NCBI RefSeq assembly: GCF_016859125.1
Contig: NZ_CP069338.1
Location: 9,303,501 to 9,367,500 of the forward strand
DNA length: 64,000 nucleotides
Reading direction: 5' to 3'
Origin: Archangium violaceum
GTDB taxonomy: Bacteria; Myxococcota; Myxococcia; Myxococcales; Myxococcaceae
Shown here piece after piece: positions 1 through 12,647 of this stretch. A model generated the notes under the pieces. It was given only the letters and a program-made list of their open reading frames with translations, was not told where the DNA came from and ran no database searches. The position numbers and the translations under genes are program-made. Positions within the stretch are counted from its first letter, which is position 1, and each line of letters starts with the position of its first letter.

Positions 1-482
1 AGGCGTTGGGCCCGGGAAGGGAAGGGGACATCGAGGTGCGAGGCCCCACGGTGATGGCCGGTTACTGGAACCGGCCGGAGGCCACGAGCGAGACCCTGCG
101 GGACGGCTGGCTGCGGACGAAGGACATGGGGGTGTTGGACGAGCGGGGGCGGCTCACGGTGCTCTCCAGGCGGACGGACCTGATCATCCGGGGAGGGGAG
201 AACATCTACCCGGCGGAACTGGAGGCGGTGCTGGCCTCGCACCCGGTGGTGCGGGAGGCCGCGGTGGTGGGAGTGCCGGACGGACGCTGGGGCGAGGTGC
301 CGGTGGCCTTCGTGGCGACACGGGACGGAGCCCCCCTGCCGGAGGATCTGGGGGCGTGGTGTCGCGAGTCCCTGGCGGGCTTCAAGGTGCCCGCGCGCTT
401 CCTGAACATCGAGGCGCTGCCGCGCAACGCCATGGGCAAGGTGGAGCGCACGGTGCTGCGCCAGCGGGCTCGAGCGGCCTGA
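1..482 (+). CDS. acyl-CoA synthetase, C-terminal part (5' end outside window)
   Basis: Only the last 160 or so residues are present; the frame is open to the window edge, so the gene begins upstream. This is the C-terminal end of an ANL-superfamily AMP-binding enzyme, which activates a carboxylate as acyl-AMP and then forms the CoA thioester. The hinge region is visible (GWLRTKDMGVLDERG, then RRTDLIIRGGENIYPAELE), and the catalytic-lysine motif lies close to the end (PRNAMGKVER). The GENIYPAE wording is shared by o-succinylbenzoate-CoA ligase (MenE) and by fatty acyl-CoA ligases, so the substrate is left open. It converges on the small gene that ends one base beyond its stop. Confidence 0.85.
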   Translation, partial: ALGPGREGDIEVRGPTVMAGYWNRPEATSETLRDGWLRTKDMGVLDERGRLTVLSRRTDLIIRGGENIYPAELEAVLASHPVVREAAVVGVPDGRWGEVPVAFVATRDGAPLPEDLGAWCRESLAGFKVPARFLNIEALPRNAMGKVERTVLRQRARAA

Positions 483-483
483 G

Positions 484-879
484 TCAGGCCGCGTCGAGCT
501 CGTCGCGGGCCTCGAGGAGCCAGTGCCGGGCCTCCTCCTCGTCCTGGAAGCGGCGGAGGATGCTGTCCATGCCGCTGGCGCGCGCGATGCGGTTGAGCTG
601 GAGCGTGGTGAGCTCACTGTTGACGAGCTCGGCGATGCGCCTCATGCCCGCCTTCATCGCGGCCTCCTGGCCCTGGCGGAGGAGCTCCGCGGCCTCGGGA
701 GAGGTGGTCCGGAGGTGGCGCAGGTCGGCCAGGGCGACGACGACGCGCCCCTGTTGGGCGAGCGAGCGCACCGCGTTCAGGGACTGCTCGACGAACTGCT
801 GCATCTCATCGGCGCGAACGGTGCCTTCCAGGGTGACTTCCACGATTGATTTCGACTGATCGATCTTGACCTGGAACAG
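484..879 (-). CDS. small STAS-like hypothetical protein, probable CTG start
   Basis: About 131 residues, function unknown. The alternation of a beta strand (SIVEVTLEGTV), a helix, a strand (RVVVALADLRHL) and further helices resembles the STAS or SpoIIAA-like fold used in anti-sigma and phosphate signalling, but no phosphorylatable serine motif can be named with confidence. The first ordinary start is GTG at 843. However, the frame continues upstream with protein-like sequence (FQVKIDQSKSIVEV) to a stop at 919-921, and the only plausible start there is CTG at 877-879. That CTG follows AGAGG (complement of 885-889) by five bases. The gene is divergent from the PilT-like gene. Confidence 0.6.
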   Translation of the reverse strand: MFQVKIDQSKSIVEVTLEGTVRADEMQQFVEQSLNAVRSLAQQGRVVVALADLRHLRTTSPEAAELLRQGQEAAMKAGMRRIAELVNSELTTLQLNRIARASGMDSILRRFQDEEEARHWLLEARDELDAA

Positions 880-1058
880 GGGAACCTCTGCGGAGCGGGG
901 CGCGGGCAGCGGAGTTTTCTACCTGGATTTCATACCTCATGCCAGAGGCCCCCGCTGTGACGGCGCGGTGAAACCCGAGAGGGGGAATCCGGTCAGGTTC
1001 CTGGCTGGCCCGGGGGGCTTTCGCCTAGAATCCCCGCGCGACGAGAGAGGTACTCCCC

Positions 1059-2132
1059 CTGGATCAGGCAACACTCAACAAGCTGCTCACGGTCGGCGTC
1101 CAGAATGGCGCTTCGGACATCCACTTCCGGCCTGGCGATCCGCCCATCTACCGGGTCAATGGCGTGCTGCGGCCGCTGAAGATGGAGAAGCTGCATCCGG
1201 ATCACACCAAGCAGGTAGCGCTTCACATCATCCAGGATCCGCTGACGAAGACCCAGGTGGACAACCTGCAGGAGTACGACACCTCCTACGGCTTGCCGGG
1301 GGTGGCGCGGTTCCGGGTGAACATCTACCGGCAGAGGGGCACGCTGGCGTGCATCCTGCGCATCATCCCGGACGAGATCCCCACCATCGACGGGCTGGGG
1401 CTGCCACAGGTGCTCAAGACGATCGCCGGCAATGATCGCGGACTGGTGCTGGTGACGGGAGCGACGGGCTCGGGCAAGAGCTCGACACTCGCGGCGATGA
1501 TCGATCACATCAACCGCACCGAGAACCTGCACATCCTCACCATCGAGGATCCGGTCGAGTTCATCTACAAGAACCACAAGTCCTCCATCTCGCAGCGGGA
1601 GATCGGCCCGGACACGGAGAACTTCGCCATCGCGCTGCGCGCCGCGCTGCGCCAGGACCCGGACGTCATCCTGGTGGGCGAGATGCGCGACACGGAGACG
1701 ATCGACATCGCGCTCAAGGCCTCGGAGACGGGCCACCTGGTGCTCTCGACGGTGCACACGACGGACGCCTCGCGCACCATCAACCGCCTCGTGTCGGTGT
1801 TCCCCGCCGAGGAGCAGGCGATGGTGCGCATGCGCCTGGCCGACAGCCTCAAGGCGACCATCTCGCAGCGGCTGCTGCCGAAGGCGGACGGCAAGGGTCG
1901 CACGGTGGCGCTGGAGATCATGGTCCAGACCAAGTCGGTGGAGCAGTACATCCGCGAGGATCGGACCAGTGAGCTCAAGGACGTAATCGAGAAGGGCCGG
2001 GACATGTTCGGCATGCAGTCCTTCGATCAACACCTGAGCCAGCTCTACCGCCAGGGCATCATCACCCTGGAGACGGCGCAGAGCGCGGCGACCAACCCGG
2101 CGGACTTCCAGCGCGCGCTCGAATTCGAGTGA
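1059..2132 (+). CDS. pilT: PilT-family twitching-motility ATPase, probable CTG start
   Basis: 357 residues; a hexameric secretion-type ATPase that powers type IV pilus retraction at the inner membrane. Visible are the Walker A (GATGSGKSST, about residue 135), the Asp-box region around IEDPVEFIY, the Walker B (DPDVILVGEMRD) and the His box (TGHLVLSTVHT). The family-conserved N-terminus (LLTVGVQNGASDIHFRPGDPPIYRVNG) lies upstream of the first GTG at 1164. Between the in-frame stop at 1026-1028 and 1164 there is no ATG, GTG or TTG. CTG at 1059 is preceded by GAGAGAGG (1043-1050) at an eight-base gap and gives a full-length protein. No other pilus gene is nearby, so this is probably a PilT paralogue rather than the copy in the main pil cluster. 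Confidence 0.9.
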   Translation: MDQATLNKLLTVGVQNGASDIHFRPGDPPIYRVNGVLRPLKMEKLHPDHTKQVALHIIQDPLTKTQVDNLQEYDTSYGLPGVARFRVNIYRQRGTLACILRIIPDEIPTIDGLGLPQVLKTIAGNDRGLVLVTGATGSGKSSTLAAMIDHINRTENLHILTIEDPVEFIYKNHKSSISQREIGPDTENFAIALRAALRQDPDVILVGEMRDTETIDIALKASETGHLVLSTVHTTDASRTINRLVSVFPAEEQAMVRMRLADSLKATISQRLLPKADGKGRTVALEIMVQTKSVEQYIREDRTSELKDVIEKGRDMFGMQSFDQHLSQLYRQGIITLETAQSAATNPADFQRALEFE

Positions 2133-2220
2133 GCGGGCGGTCCACGCGGTTCGCGCCGGTGTGTGTGTCCCGGTTCTGGGAGGAGCGGAATGACCCGGTG
2201 ATCCGCGGCCCCGTGGAAGT

Positions 2221-2258
2221 CCCCTCTCCCCCTGGGAGAGGGCGAGGGTGAGGGTATT
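2221..2258 (+). repeat. dispersed palindromic intergenic repeat, copy 1
   Basis: Contains CCTCTCCCCCTGGGAGAGGG followed by GAGGGTGAGGGTATTT. The CTCTCCC/GGGAGAG arms form a short hairpin. It lies about 90 bases after the PilT-like gene. Five related copies occur elsewhere in the window. Confidence 0.8.
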
Positions 2259-2338
2259 TCCCGCCCTGTGTTGCTCACTGGCGCTTGCGATGACCCTCGT
2301 GGGAACCGGGGCCGTAGACCTCCTGATAAACCTTGGAC

Positions 2339-2989
2339 ATGTCGAGCGACACACAGGAACAGCGCGTCCGTCAGGTCTACGGAGAGATAGCCAAGGCCTA
2401 CGAGGCCTTCTTCCCCTCGCTGCACCGGTACGAGGGGAGGGTGGAGGGGTTTCTCGCGGAGGCGGTGGTACCCGGCTGTCGGGTGCTGGACGTGGGGTGT
2501 GGCCCGGGGCACCTGACGAGGGCGCTGGACCCGACCGTACAGGTCGTGGGCCTGGATCTCTCACCCGAGATGATCGACCTGGCGCGGAGGGGTCGGCCCA
2601 CGGGCGAGTACCGGGTGCACAGCTACCGCGACCCCATCCCGGAGGAGCTCGGCCATTTCGACGTGGCGCTGGCGGTGGGGTGCCTCGACTTCTGCGACGA
2701 TCTGCCGCGAACGCTGCGCCACGTGTCCGAAGCATTGAAGCCTGGAGGGCGCTTCCTCTTCACGGTGCTCGAGCGCCGCCCGGGGCTGGAGGGGCACGAG
2801 GACGCCCGGCGACAGGTCCAGACCGCGGACACGGAGGTGACGCTGTACTTCGAGTCCTTCGAGGAGACAGCCCGGGCCCTGGAGGCCTCGAAGCTCCTTC
2901 CCCGTGCCTACACCCATGCGCCCGGCTGGGTGCAGCTCACCGGGCAACGGACGATGTACTTCGGCTGGTGGGACGTGGAGCGGTGCTGA
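2339..2989 (+). CDS. class I SAM-dependent methyltransferase
   Basis: 216 residues from ATG 2339; an in-frame TTG six bases earlier is possible. It is a Rossmann-fold methyltransferase. Motif I is clear (VLDVGCGPGHLTRALD, about residue 53), followed by the acidic ribose-binding residue (VVGLDLSPEMIDLA) and motif IV (HFDVALAVGCLDFCDDLPRTL). Post-motif sequence (LKPGGRFLFTVLE) follows the UbiE/Methyltransf_11 pattern. The substrate cannot be told from sequence. It stands alone between the PilT-like gene and the TCA-cycle block, without a clear ribosome-binding site. Confidence 0.85.
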   Translation: MSSDTQEQRVRQVYGEIAKAYEAFFPSLHRYEGRVEGFLAEAVVPGCRVLDVGCGPGHLTRALDPTVQVVGLDLSPEMIDLARRGRPTGEYRVHSYRDPIPEELGHFDVALAVGCLDFCDDLPRTLRHVSEALKPGGRFLFTVLERRPGLEGHEDARRQVQTADTEVTLYFESFEETARALEASKLLPRAYTHAPGWVQLTGQRTMYFGWWDVERC

Positions 2990-3115
2990 GCGCGGGCGCA
3001 CCTGTTCTGGGAGGTAGGGTCGAAGCGGGGAGGGGCCGCGGCGGAGCTCCAGGCGGAAGGCCCTATGGGGATTGGATCCGATAAGTCAGGCCGCACGCTC
3101 GGCAGCCGAACATCC

Positions 3116-3144
3116 TTGACGCGGGGGGCCAGTGTTGCAAAGCA
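3116..3144 (+). promoter_or_regulatory. possible sigma-70-type promoter for icd
   Basis: TTGACG at 3116-3121 matches the -35 consensus in five of six positions, 70 bases before icd. No good -10 hexamer follows; AAAGCA at a 17-base gap is weak. The call rests on the -35 only. Confidence 0.3.
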
Positions 3145-3192
3145 TCCGCGGCCCGATAGGTCACCCCCATCCCCAAGTCAGGAGCTTCCTTC

Positions 3193-5452
<2,260 letters not shown>

Positions 5453-5468
5453 TCCTTCCCGCCGCGAG

Positions 5469-5509
5469 CCGGCCCGGTCCCGCGCGGTGCGAGCCGCCGC
5501 GCGGGCCGG
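5469..5509 (+). terminator. GC-rich hairpin after mdh
   Basis: CCGGCCCG (5469-5476) pairs with CGGGCCGG (5502-5509), with further GC pairing inside. No run of T follows, so it may be an attenuator, an mRNA-stabilising structure or a Rho-assisted terminator. Confidence 0.4.
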
Positions 5510-5560
5510 ACTGAGCGGGGCTGATGCCGGAGATGGAGCGCTCTTATCCCTTCGCTCCGG

Positions 5561-5610
5561 TAATCTTTGCGGCTCGCTGAATTCGCCAGTTAACTAGAAA
5601 GTGTATTGAA
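5561..5610 (+). promoter_or_regulatory. AT-rich probable promoter region for sdhAB
   Basis: A local AT-rich patch (GTTAACTAGAAAGTGTATTG) in otherwise GC-rich DNA, about 100-140 bases before sdhA. TTGCGG at 5567-5572 with TTAACT at 5590-5595 (17-base gap) is one weak -35/-10 pairing. It implies that sdhAB may be transcribed apart from icd-mdh. Confidence 0.3.
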
Positions 5611-5706
5611 CCGGAGGTCTGGGCGGCGCGTTCGCTCGCGAAGTCGGGTTGCGGCGCCGTCCATGCCCGAGGGCGTCCGGCCCTCCGGTCACCAAGGAGA
5701 CGCAGC

Positions 5707-7587
5707 ATGGCAGCAGCAGCGCGGTTCACGGTGGTGGGCGGCGGACTCGCCGGACTGATGACCACCATCAAGCTCGCCGAGGCCGGCTATCAGGTCGATA
5801 TCCTGTCGCTCGTGCCGGTGAAGCGTTCCCACTCGGTCTGCGCCCAGGGCGGCATCAACGGCGCGGTGAATACCAAGGGCGAGGGTGACTCCCCGGACAT
5901 CCACGTGAAGGACACGCTGCGCGGCGGAGACTTCCTCGCCGAGCAGGTCTCCGTGAAGGGCATGTGCTACGCGGCCCCGGGCATCATCTACCTGCTCGAC
6001 CGCATGGGCGTGACCTTCAACCGGACGTCCGAGGGTCTCCTGGACTTCCGCCGTTTCGGCGGCACGCTGCACCACCGCACGGCCTTCGCGGGTGCCACCA
6101 CCGGCCAGCAGCTGCTGTACGCGCTGGACGAGCAGGTGCGCCGCTGGGAGTCAGAGGGCCGCGTCACCAAGTACGAGTACTGGGAGTGGCTCGGCATGGT
6201 GAAGGACGGCACGGGCCGGTGCATCGGCAGCGTGGCCATGGATCTGCGGACCAACGAGATCCGCACCTTCCCGGCCGAGGCCGTGTGCCTCGCCACGGGT
6301 GGCCCGGGCATCGTCTTCGGGCGCTCCACCAACTCCATCATCAACACCGGAACCGCCGCGGGTCGCGCCTTCATGGAGGGCGCCATCTACTCCAACGGCG
6401 AGTTCATCCAGGTGCACCCCACCTCCATCCCGGGTGAGGACAAGCTGCGCCTGATGAGCGAGTCGGTGCGTGGCGAGGGTGGCCGCGTCTGGGTGCCCAA
6501 GAAGAAGGGCGACACCCGCGACCCGAAGGACATCCCCGAGAGCGAGCGCTGGTACTTCCTCGAGGAGAAGTACCCCAAGTACAAGAACCTCGTGCCGCGC
6601 GACGTGGCCACCCGCGAGATCTTCAGCGTGTGCCGCGAGCTGGGCATGGGTCTGGGCGGCCAGGACGCCGTGTACCTGGACGTCACGCACATCCCGGCCC
6701 ACGTGCTCACCGCCAAGCTGGGCGGCGTGATGGAGATCTACGAGAAGTTCGTGGGTGATGACCCGCGCCACGTGCCCATGAAGATCTTCCCGGGCATGCA
6801 CTACTCGATGGGCGGTCTGTACGTGCGCTTCGAGGCGGATCCGCAGACGCAGACGCCGCTGGTCGGCAGCCCCGTCAACCAGTCCACGAACATCCCCGGC
6901 CTCTATGCCGCGGGCGAGGCGGACTTCGCCTACCACGGCGCGAACCGCCTGGGCGCCAACTCGCTGCTCTCCTGCATCTACAGCGGCATGATCGGCGGCC
7001 CGGCCATGGTGGCCTTCTCCAAGAACAACGCCAAGAGTGCCACCGACGCGGACAACCAGAAGTACTTCGCCGAGTCGAAGAAGTTCTGGGAGGACCGCTT
7101 CGCCACCATCAAGAAGATGGACGGCAAGGAGAACGCGTACGGGCTCTCCCGCGAGCTGGGCGATCTGATGACGGAGAACTGCACCGTCGTCCGCTACAAC
7201 GATCGCCTGAAGAAGACCGTGGAGAAGATCCGCGACTTCAAGGAGCGCTGGAAGAACCTCAACGCGCTCGACACCGGCAACGTGGGCAACCGGAGCATCT
7301 CGTACGCCAACCAGCTCTGGAACATGTTCGAGCTGGCCGAGGTCATCGCCAAGAGCGCGCTGCTGCGCGACGAGAGCCGCGGCGCCCACTACAAGCCGGA
7401 GTTCTCGCTGCCCGAGCCGGAGACGAAGGATCCGACGAAGGATCCCAACTGGATGGCGCTGTGGAAGAAGCGCCACGAGAAGTGGGCGAAGACGACCATG
7501 GCCAGGTACTCGGCCGAGGGCCCGCAGATCAGCTACGAAGACCTTCCCACGCCCGTGCTCGACCCCGAGCCGCGCTGGTACGCCTGA
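5707..7587 (+). CDS. sdhA: succinate dehydrogenase/fumarate reductase flavoprotein subunit
   Basis: 626 residues; the FAD-binding catalytic subunit of succinate:quinone oxidoreductase (complex II). The N-terminal FAD loop is VVGGGLAGLMTTIKLAEAG. The His-Ser segment for covalent FAD and the flavin-binding stretch are in RSHSVCAQGGINGAVNTKGEGD, and HPTSIPGEDKLRLMSESVRGEGG and the catalytic-arginine region are present. Near the end, GLYAAGEADFAYHGANRLGANSLL closes the FAD domain. Length and wording fit the Bacillus/epsilonproteobacterial type B enzyme, which normally works with a single five-helix cytochrome b subunit (SdhC). No such gene is present upstream or nearby. AAGGAGA lies seven bases before the ATG. 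Confidence 0.96.
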   Translation: MAAAARFTVVGGGLAGLMTTIKLAEAGYQVDILSLVPVKRSHSVCAQGGINGAVNTKGEGDSPDIHVKDTLRGGDFLAEQVSVKGMCYAAPGIIYLLDRMGVTFNRTSEGLLDFRRFGGTLHHRTAFAGATTGQQLLYALDEQVRRWESEGRVTKYEYWEWLGMVKDGTGRCIGSVAMDLRTNEIRTFPAEAVCLATGGPGIVFGRSTNSIINTGTAAGRAFMEGAIYSNGEFIQVHPTSIPGEDKLRLMSESVRGEGGRVWVPKKKGDTRDPKDIPESERWYFLEEKYPKYKNLVPRDVATREIFSVCRELGMGLGGQDAVYLDVTHIPAHVLTAKLGGVMEIYEKFVGDDPRHVPMKIFPGMHYSMGGLYVRFEADPQTQTPLVGSPVNQSTNIPGLYAAGEADFAYHGANRLGANSLLSCIYSGMIGGPAMVAFSKNNAKSATDADNQKYFAESKKFWEDRFATIKKMDGKENAYGLSRELGDLMTENCTVVRYNDRLKKTVEKIRDFKERWKNLNALDTGNVGNRSISYANQLWNMFELAEVIAKSALLRDESRGAHYKPEFSLPEPETKDPTKDPNWMALWKKRHEKWAKTTMARYSAEGPQISYEDLPTPVLDPEPRWYA

Positions 7588-7603
7588 GTAAGGAGGGAAC
7601 GAC

Positions 7604-8434
7604 ATGGACACCGCGACCGCGCAGGCACCTGTCAGCACCACCACGAAGCACGTCACCTTCCGCATCTGGCGGCAGAACGGTCCGGATGGGGCGGGGCACT
7701 TCGACGAGTTCCGCGTCCCGTACAGCAAGGGCGCGAACGTCGTCTCCTGTCTGATGGAGATCCAGCGCAACCCGGTCACCACCGACGGCCGCAAGGTCTC
7801 CCCGGTGATCTGGGACGCCGCCTGCCTCGAGGAGGTGTGCGGCAGCTGCGCCATGAACATCAACGGGCGGGTCCGCATGGCCTGCTCGGCGCTGATCGAC
7901 CGCATCATCGGTGACGGGGAGCCCATCATCACCCTGGAGCCGATGAAGAAGTTCCCGGTCACGCGCGACCTGGCGGTCAACCGTGACCGCATGTTCGACG
8001 CGCTCAAGCGCGTGAAGGCGTGGATCAACATCGACGGCACGCACAACCTGGGCCCCGGTCCGCGCCAGTCCCAGGGGGACCACTCGGTGATGTACAAGCT
8101 GTCCACGTGCATCACGTGCGGCAGCTGCCTCGAGGCGTGCCCGCAGGTGACGATCGACAACGGCTTCATCGGCGCCGCCGCCATCAGCCAGGCCCGGCTC
8201 TTCAACATGAACCCCACCGGCAAGATGAACGCCGAGGAGCGCGTCCGGGGTCTCATGGGGCCGGGCGGTATCCAGGACTGCGGCAAGGCGCAGAACTGCG
8301 TGAAGGTGTGCCCGAAGGAGATCCCGCTCACCACCTCCATCGCGGTGATGAACCGCGAGGTGACCAAGCAGATCGTCAAGGACATCTTCTTCGACCAGGG
8401 CGAGGAGAAGAAGTCGACGAGCGGGCCGGGCTAG
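7604..8434 (+). CDS. sdhB: succinate dehydrogenase/fumarate reductase iron-sulfur subunit
   Basis: 276 residues; carries electrons from FAD to quinone through three Fe-S clusters. The plant-type [2Fe-2S] site has CLEEVCGSCAMNINGRVRMAC. The C-terminal domain has CITCGSCLEACP and CGKAQNCVKVCPKEIP for the [4Fe-4S] and [3Fe-4S] clusters. A strong AAGGAGGG (7590-7597) precedes ATG 7604, which starts 16 bases after sdhA, so the pair is one transcript. A terminator-like hairpin follows before sucC. Confidence 0.96.
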   Translation: MDTATAQAPVSTTTKHVTFRIWRQNGPDGAGHFDEFRVPYSKGANVVSCLMEIQRNPVTTDGRKVSPVIWDAACLEEVCGSCAMNINGRVRMACSALIDRIIGDGEPIITLEPMKKFPVTRDLAVNRDRMFDALKRVKAWINIDGTHNLGPGPRQSQGDHSVMYKLSTCITCGSCLEACPQVTIDNGFIGAAAISQARLFNMNPTGKMNAEERVRGLMGPGGIQDCGKAQNCVKVCPKEIPLTTSIAVMNREVTKQIVKDIFFDQGEEKKSTSGPG

Positions 8435-8471
8435 CAGCAGGGTAGTAGGTGTCAGTCACATGGTCGTTTCA

Positions 8472-8521
8472 CGAGGCCCCGCGTCCGGCTGTTCCTCGCC
8501 GGGCCGGGGCCTCGGTTCTTT
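8472..8521 (+). terminator. probable terminator after sdhB
   Basis: A perfect ten-base inverted repeat: CGAGGCCCCG (8472-8481) pairs with CGGGGCCTCG (8505-8514). GTTCTTT follows, giving a short T-rich end. Confidence 0.6.
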
Positions 8522-8541
8522 CCGGTCCGCGGGTTTGGCCC

Positions 8542-8574
8542 TTGACAATAGGGCCTTGCCAAGCGGGCCATTCT
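8542..8574 (+). promoter_or_regulatory. probable promoter for sucCD
   Basis: A perfect TTGACA at 8542-8547 lies just after the sdhB hairpin. The best -10-like element is CATTCT (8569-8574) at a long 21-base gap, so the -10 assignment is weak. sucC starts about 85 bases downstream. Confidence 0.45.
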
Positions 8575-8659
8575 GCGCGAGAGAGGCACCCGCATCGTCC
8601 CGCCCCGGGGCTGATTCCCGGGTGCCAGTCTCGCGTCACTCGCGTCACCCGGAGCCTCG

Positions 8660-9820
<1,161 letters not shown>

Positions 9821-9840
9821 GGCAGAGAAAGGTTCAAGCC

Positions 9841-10743
<903 letters not shown>

Positions 10744-10778
10744 TCCCACCTCTCACACGTCACACGAGGACCACGACA

Positions 10779-11222
10779 ATGGCCATCGAGCGTACGCTGT
10801 CCATCATCAAGCCCGACGGGCTCCAGAAGGGCGTCATCGGCAAGATCATCTCCCGCTTCGAGGAGAAGGGTCTCAAGCCGGTCGCCATCCGCCTGCAGCA
10901 GCTGTCCCAGGCCCAGGCCGAGGGCTTCTACGCCGTCCACAAGGAGCGGCCCTTCTTCAAGGACCTGGTGAACTTCATGATCTCCGGCCCCGTGGTGCTG
11001 ATGGTGCTGGAGGGTGAGAACGCCGTCCTGGCCAACCGCGACATCATGGGCGCCACCAACCCGGCCAACGCCGCCCCGGGCACCATCCGCCGCGACTTCG
11101 CCACCAGCATCGACCAGAACACGGTGCACGGTTCGGACAGCCTGGAGAACGCGAAGATCGAGATCGCGTACTTCTTCCGCGAGACCGAGATCCACGGCTA
11201 CGACTGGACGGCCAAGAAGTAG
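10779..11222 (+). CDS. ndk: nucleoside diphosphate kinase
   Basis: 147 residues; transfers the gamma phosphate between nucleoside triphosphates and diphosphates through a histidine intermediate. It starts with the family signature [20 protein letters not shown] and has the catalytic histidine in [16 protein letters not shown]. Its place right after sucCD makes sense, because succinyl-CoA ligase and Ndk both act on the NTP pool. A strong terminator hairpin lies downstream. Confidence 0.97.
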   Translation: MAIERTLSIIKPDGLQKGVIGKIISRFEEKGLKPVAIRLQQLSQAQAEGFYAVHKERPFFKDLVNFMISGPVVLMVLEGENAVLANRDIMGATNPANAAPGTIRRDFATSIDQNTVHGSDSLENAKIEIAYFFRETEIHGYDWTAKK

Positions 11223-11247
11223 GCAGTAGGGCCTCGAGCCCAGGACC

Positions 11248-11297
11248 CCGGCCCGGCTCCCGCGCTCCTCCGCGGGTGGCCGGGCCGGTCGTCTTTT
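11248..11297 (+). terminator. Rho-independent terminator after ndk
   Basis: CCGGCCCGGC (11248-11257) pairs perfectly with GCCGGGCCGG (11279-11288), with an inner CCCGCG/CGCGGG stem. It is followed by TCGTCTTTT. It closes the TCA/ndk block. Confidence 0.75.
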
Positions 11298-11394
11298 CCG
11301 GCAGCCCACGAAAAGCAGGGAAGGGGACGGGCGCTCCTTTGACTCCGCGTCCCATCCTGTGGGAAGTCACGCCCACACTCCCCTCGTTGGAATC

Positions 11395-12561
11395 ATGATG
11401 ATGCAGCCCGAGCCCACCAGCGCCAACGCCGACATCACGGCCACCTCCGTGCCCGCGCAGGCCCCCGCGCCCGCGAAGCTCGTGGAGGTCTCCAGTCTCA
11501 CGCTGGAGGGCCTCACCCGCTTCCTCACCGAGGAATTGGGCGAGCGTGCGTTCCGTGCCGGCCAGCTCTACCGGTGGATCCACCAGCGCGGCGCCACGTC
11601 CTTCGACGAGATGACGGACCTCTCCAAGGTCCTGCGCGAGAAGCTCAAGCAGCGCGCGGAGATCGTCCCCCTGGTGAAGGACGCCGAGCAGCGCTCGGTG
11701 GACGGCACCATCAAGTACCGGTGGAAGACCCGGGATGGTCGCTACATCGAGTCCGTCTACATGCCCTCGGAGGACCGCAAGACGCTGTGCGTGTCCACCC
11801 AGGTGGGCTGCGCCATGGCGTGCAGCTTCTGCATGACGGGCACCCTGGGTCTCAAGCGCAACCTCACCCCGGGGGAGATCGTCGCCCAGGTGCACGCGGT
11901 CAACCGCGAGGTGCGCAAGAACGAGAAGCTGGAGACCCTGCGCCCGCTCTCCAACCTGGTCTTCATGGGCATGGGCGAGCCCCTGCACAACTTCGAGAAC
12001 CTGAAGACGGCGCTCTCCATCCTCCAGTCCGAGGACGGGCCCAACTTCAGCCACCGCCACATCACCGTCTCCACCGTGGGCCTGGTGCCGATGATCGAGC
12101 GCTTCGGCCAGGAGACGGACGTGAAGCTCGCCATCTCGCTCAACGCGAGCACCGACGAGCAGCGCTCCAAGACGATGCCCGTCAATCGCAAGTGGAACAT
12201 CGCGGCGCTGCTCGACGCCTGCCGCAAGTTCCCCCTGCGCCAGGGCCGTCGCATCACCTTCGAGTACGTCCTCCTGCGGGACTTCAACGACAGCGACGAG
12301 GATGCCTACCGCCTCATCGAGCTGCTCAAGGACATCCCCGCCAAGGTCAACCTCATCCCCTACAACGAGAACCCCGGGCTCGGCTTCAAGACGACCATGG
12401 ACGAGCGGGCCGAGCGCTTCCGGGAACTGCTCACCGAGGGGCATATCGCCGCCTTCATCCGGCAGAACCGGGGCCGGGACATCGCCGGGGCCTGTGGGCA
12501 GCTGGCCAATCGGGGCGGAGAAAATGCGTCAGAAACGGCGCAAAACCCCGAGCTTCCTTGA
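11395..12561 (+). CDS. rlmN: dual-specificity 23S rRNA A2503 / tRNA A37 C2-methyltransferase
   Basis: 388 residues; a radical SAM enzyme that methylates A2503 of 23S rRNA and A37 of some tRNAs. The radical SAM motif is CAMACSFCMTG (about residue 140), with GMGEPLHNFENL after it and the SAM-binding strand region ISLNASTDEQR. The C-terminal catalytic cysteine is in GRDIAGACGQL. Three consecutive ATG codons (11395, 11398, 11401) could start it; an in-frame GTG at 11359 is also possible. The first 35 residues are Ala/Pro-rich and variable. Confidence 0.95.
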   Translation: MMMQPEPTSANADITATSVPAQAPAPAKLVEVSSLTLEGLTRFLTEELGERAFRAGQLYRWIHQRGATSFDEMTDLSKVLREKLKQRAEIVPLVKDAEQRSVDGTIKYRWKTRDGRYIESVYMPSEDRKTLCVSTQVGCAMACSFCMTGTLGLKRNLTPGEIVAQVHAVNREVRKNEKLETLRPLSNLVFMGMGEPLHNFENLKTALSILQSEDGPNFSHRHITVSTVGLVPMIERFGQETDVKLAISLNASTDEQRSKTMPVNRKWNIAALLDACRKFPLRQGRRITFEYVLLRDFNDSDEDAYRLIELLKDIPAKVNLIPYNENPGLGFKTTMDERAERFRELLTEGHIAAFIRQNRGRDIAGACGQLANRGGENASETAQNPELP

Positions 12562-12647
12562 CAATCCGGTTGGGGCGGCGTTAAGAGCGCCCCCCTCCAA
12601 GCTGATCACCTTCGTTTCACCTTTAGTTTTCACCTGGAGCATCAGAA

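Noticed and set aside
993-2735. A 580-codon minus-strand frame across the PilT-like and methyltransferase genes
   Set aside because: It runs through two well-supported + strand genes and has no domain signal.
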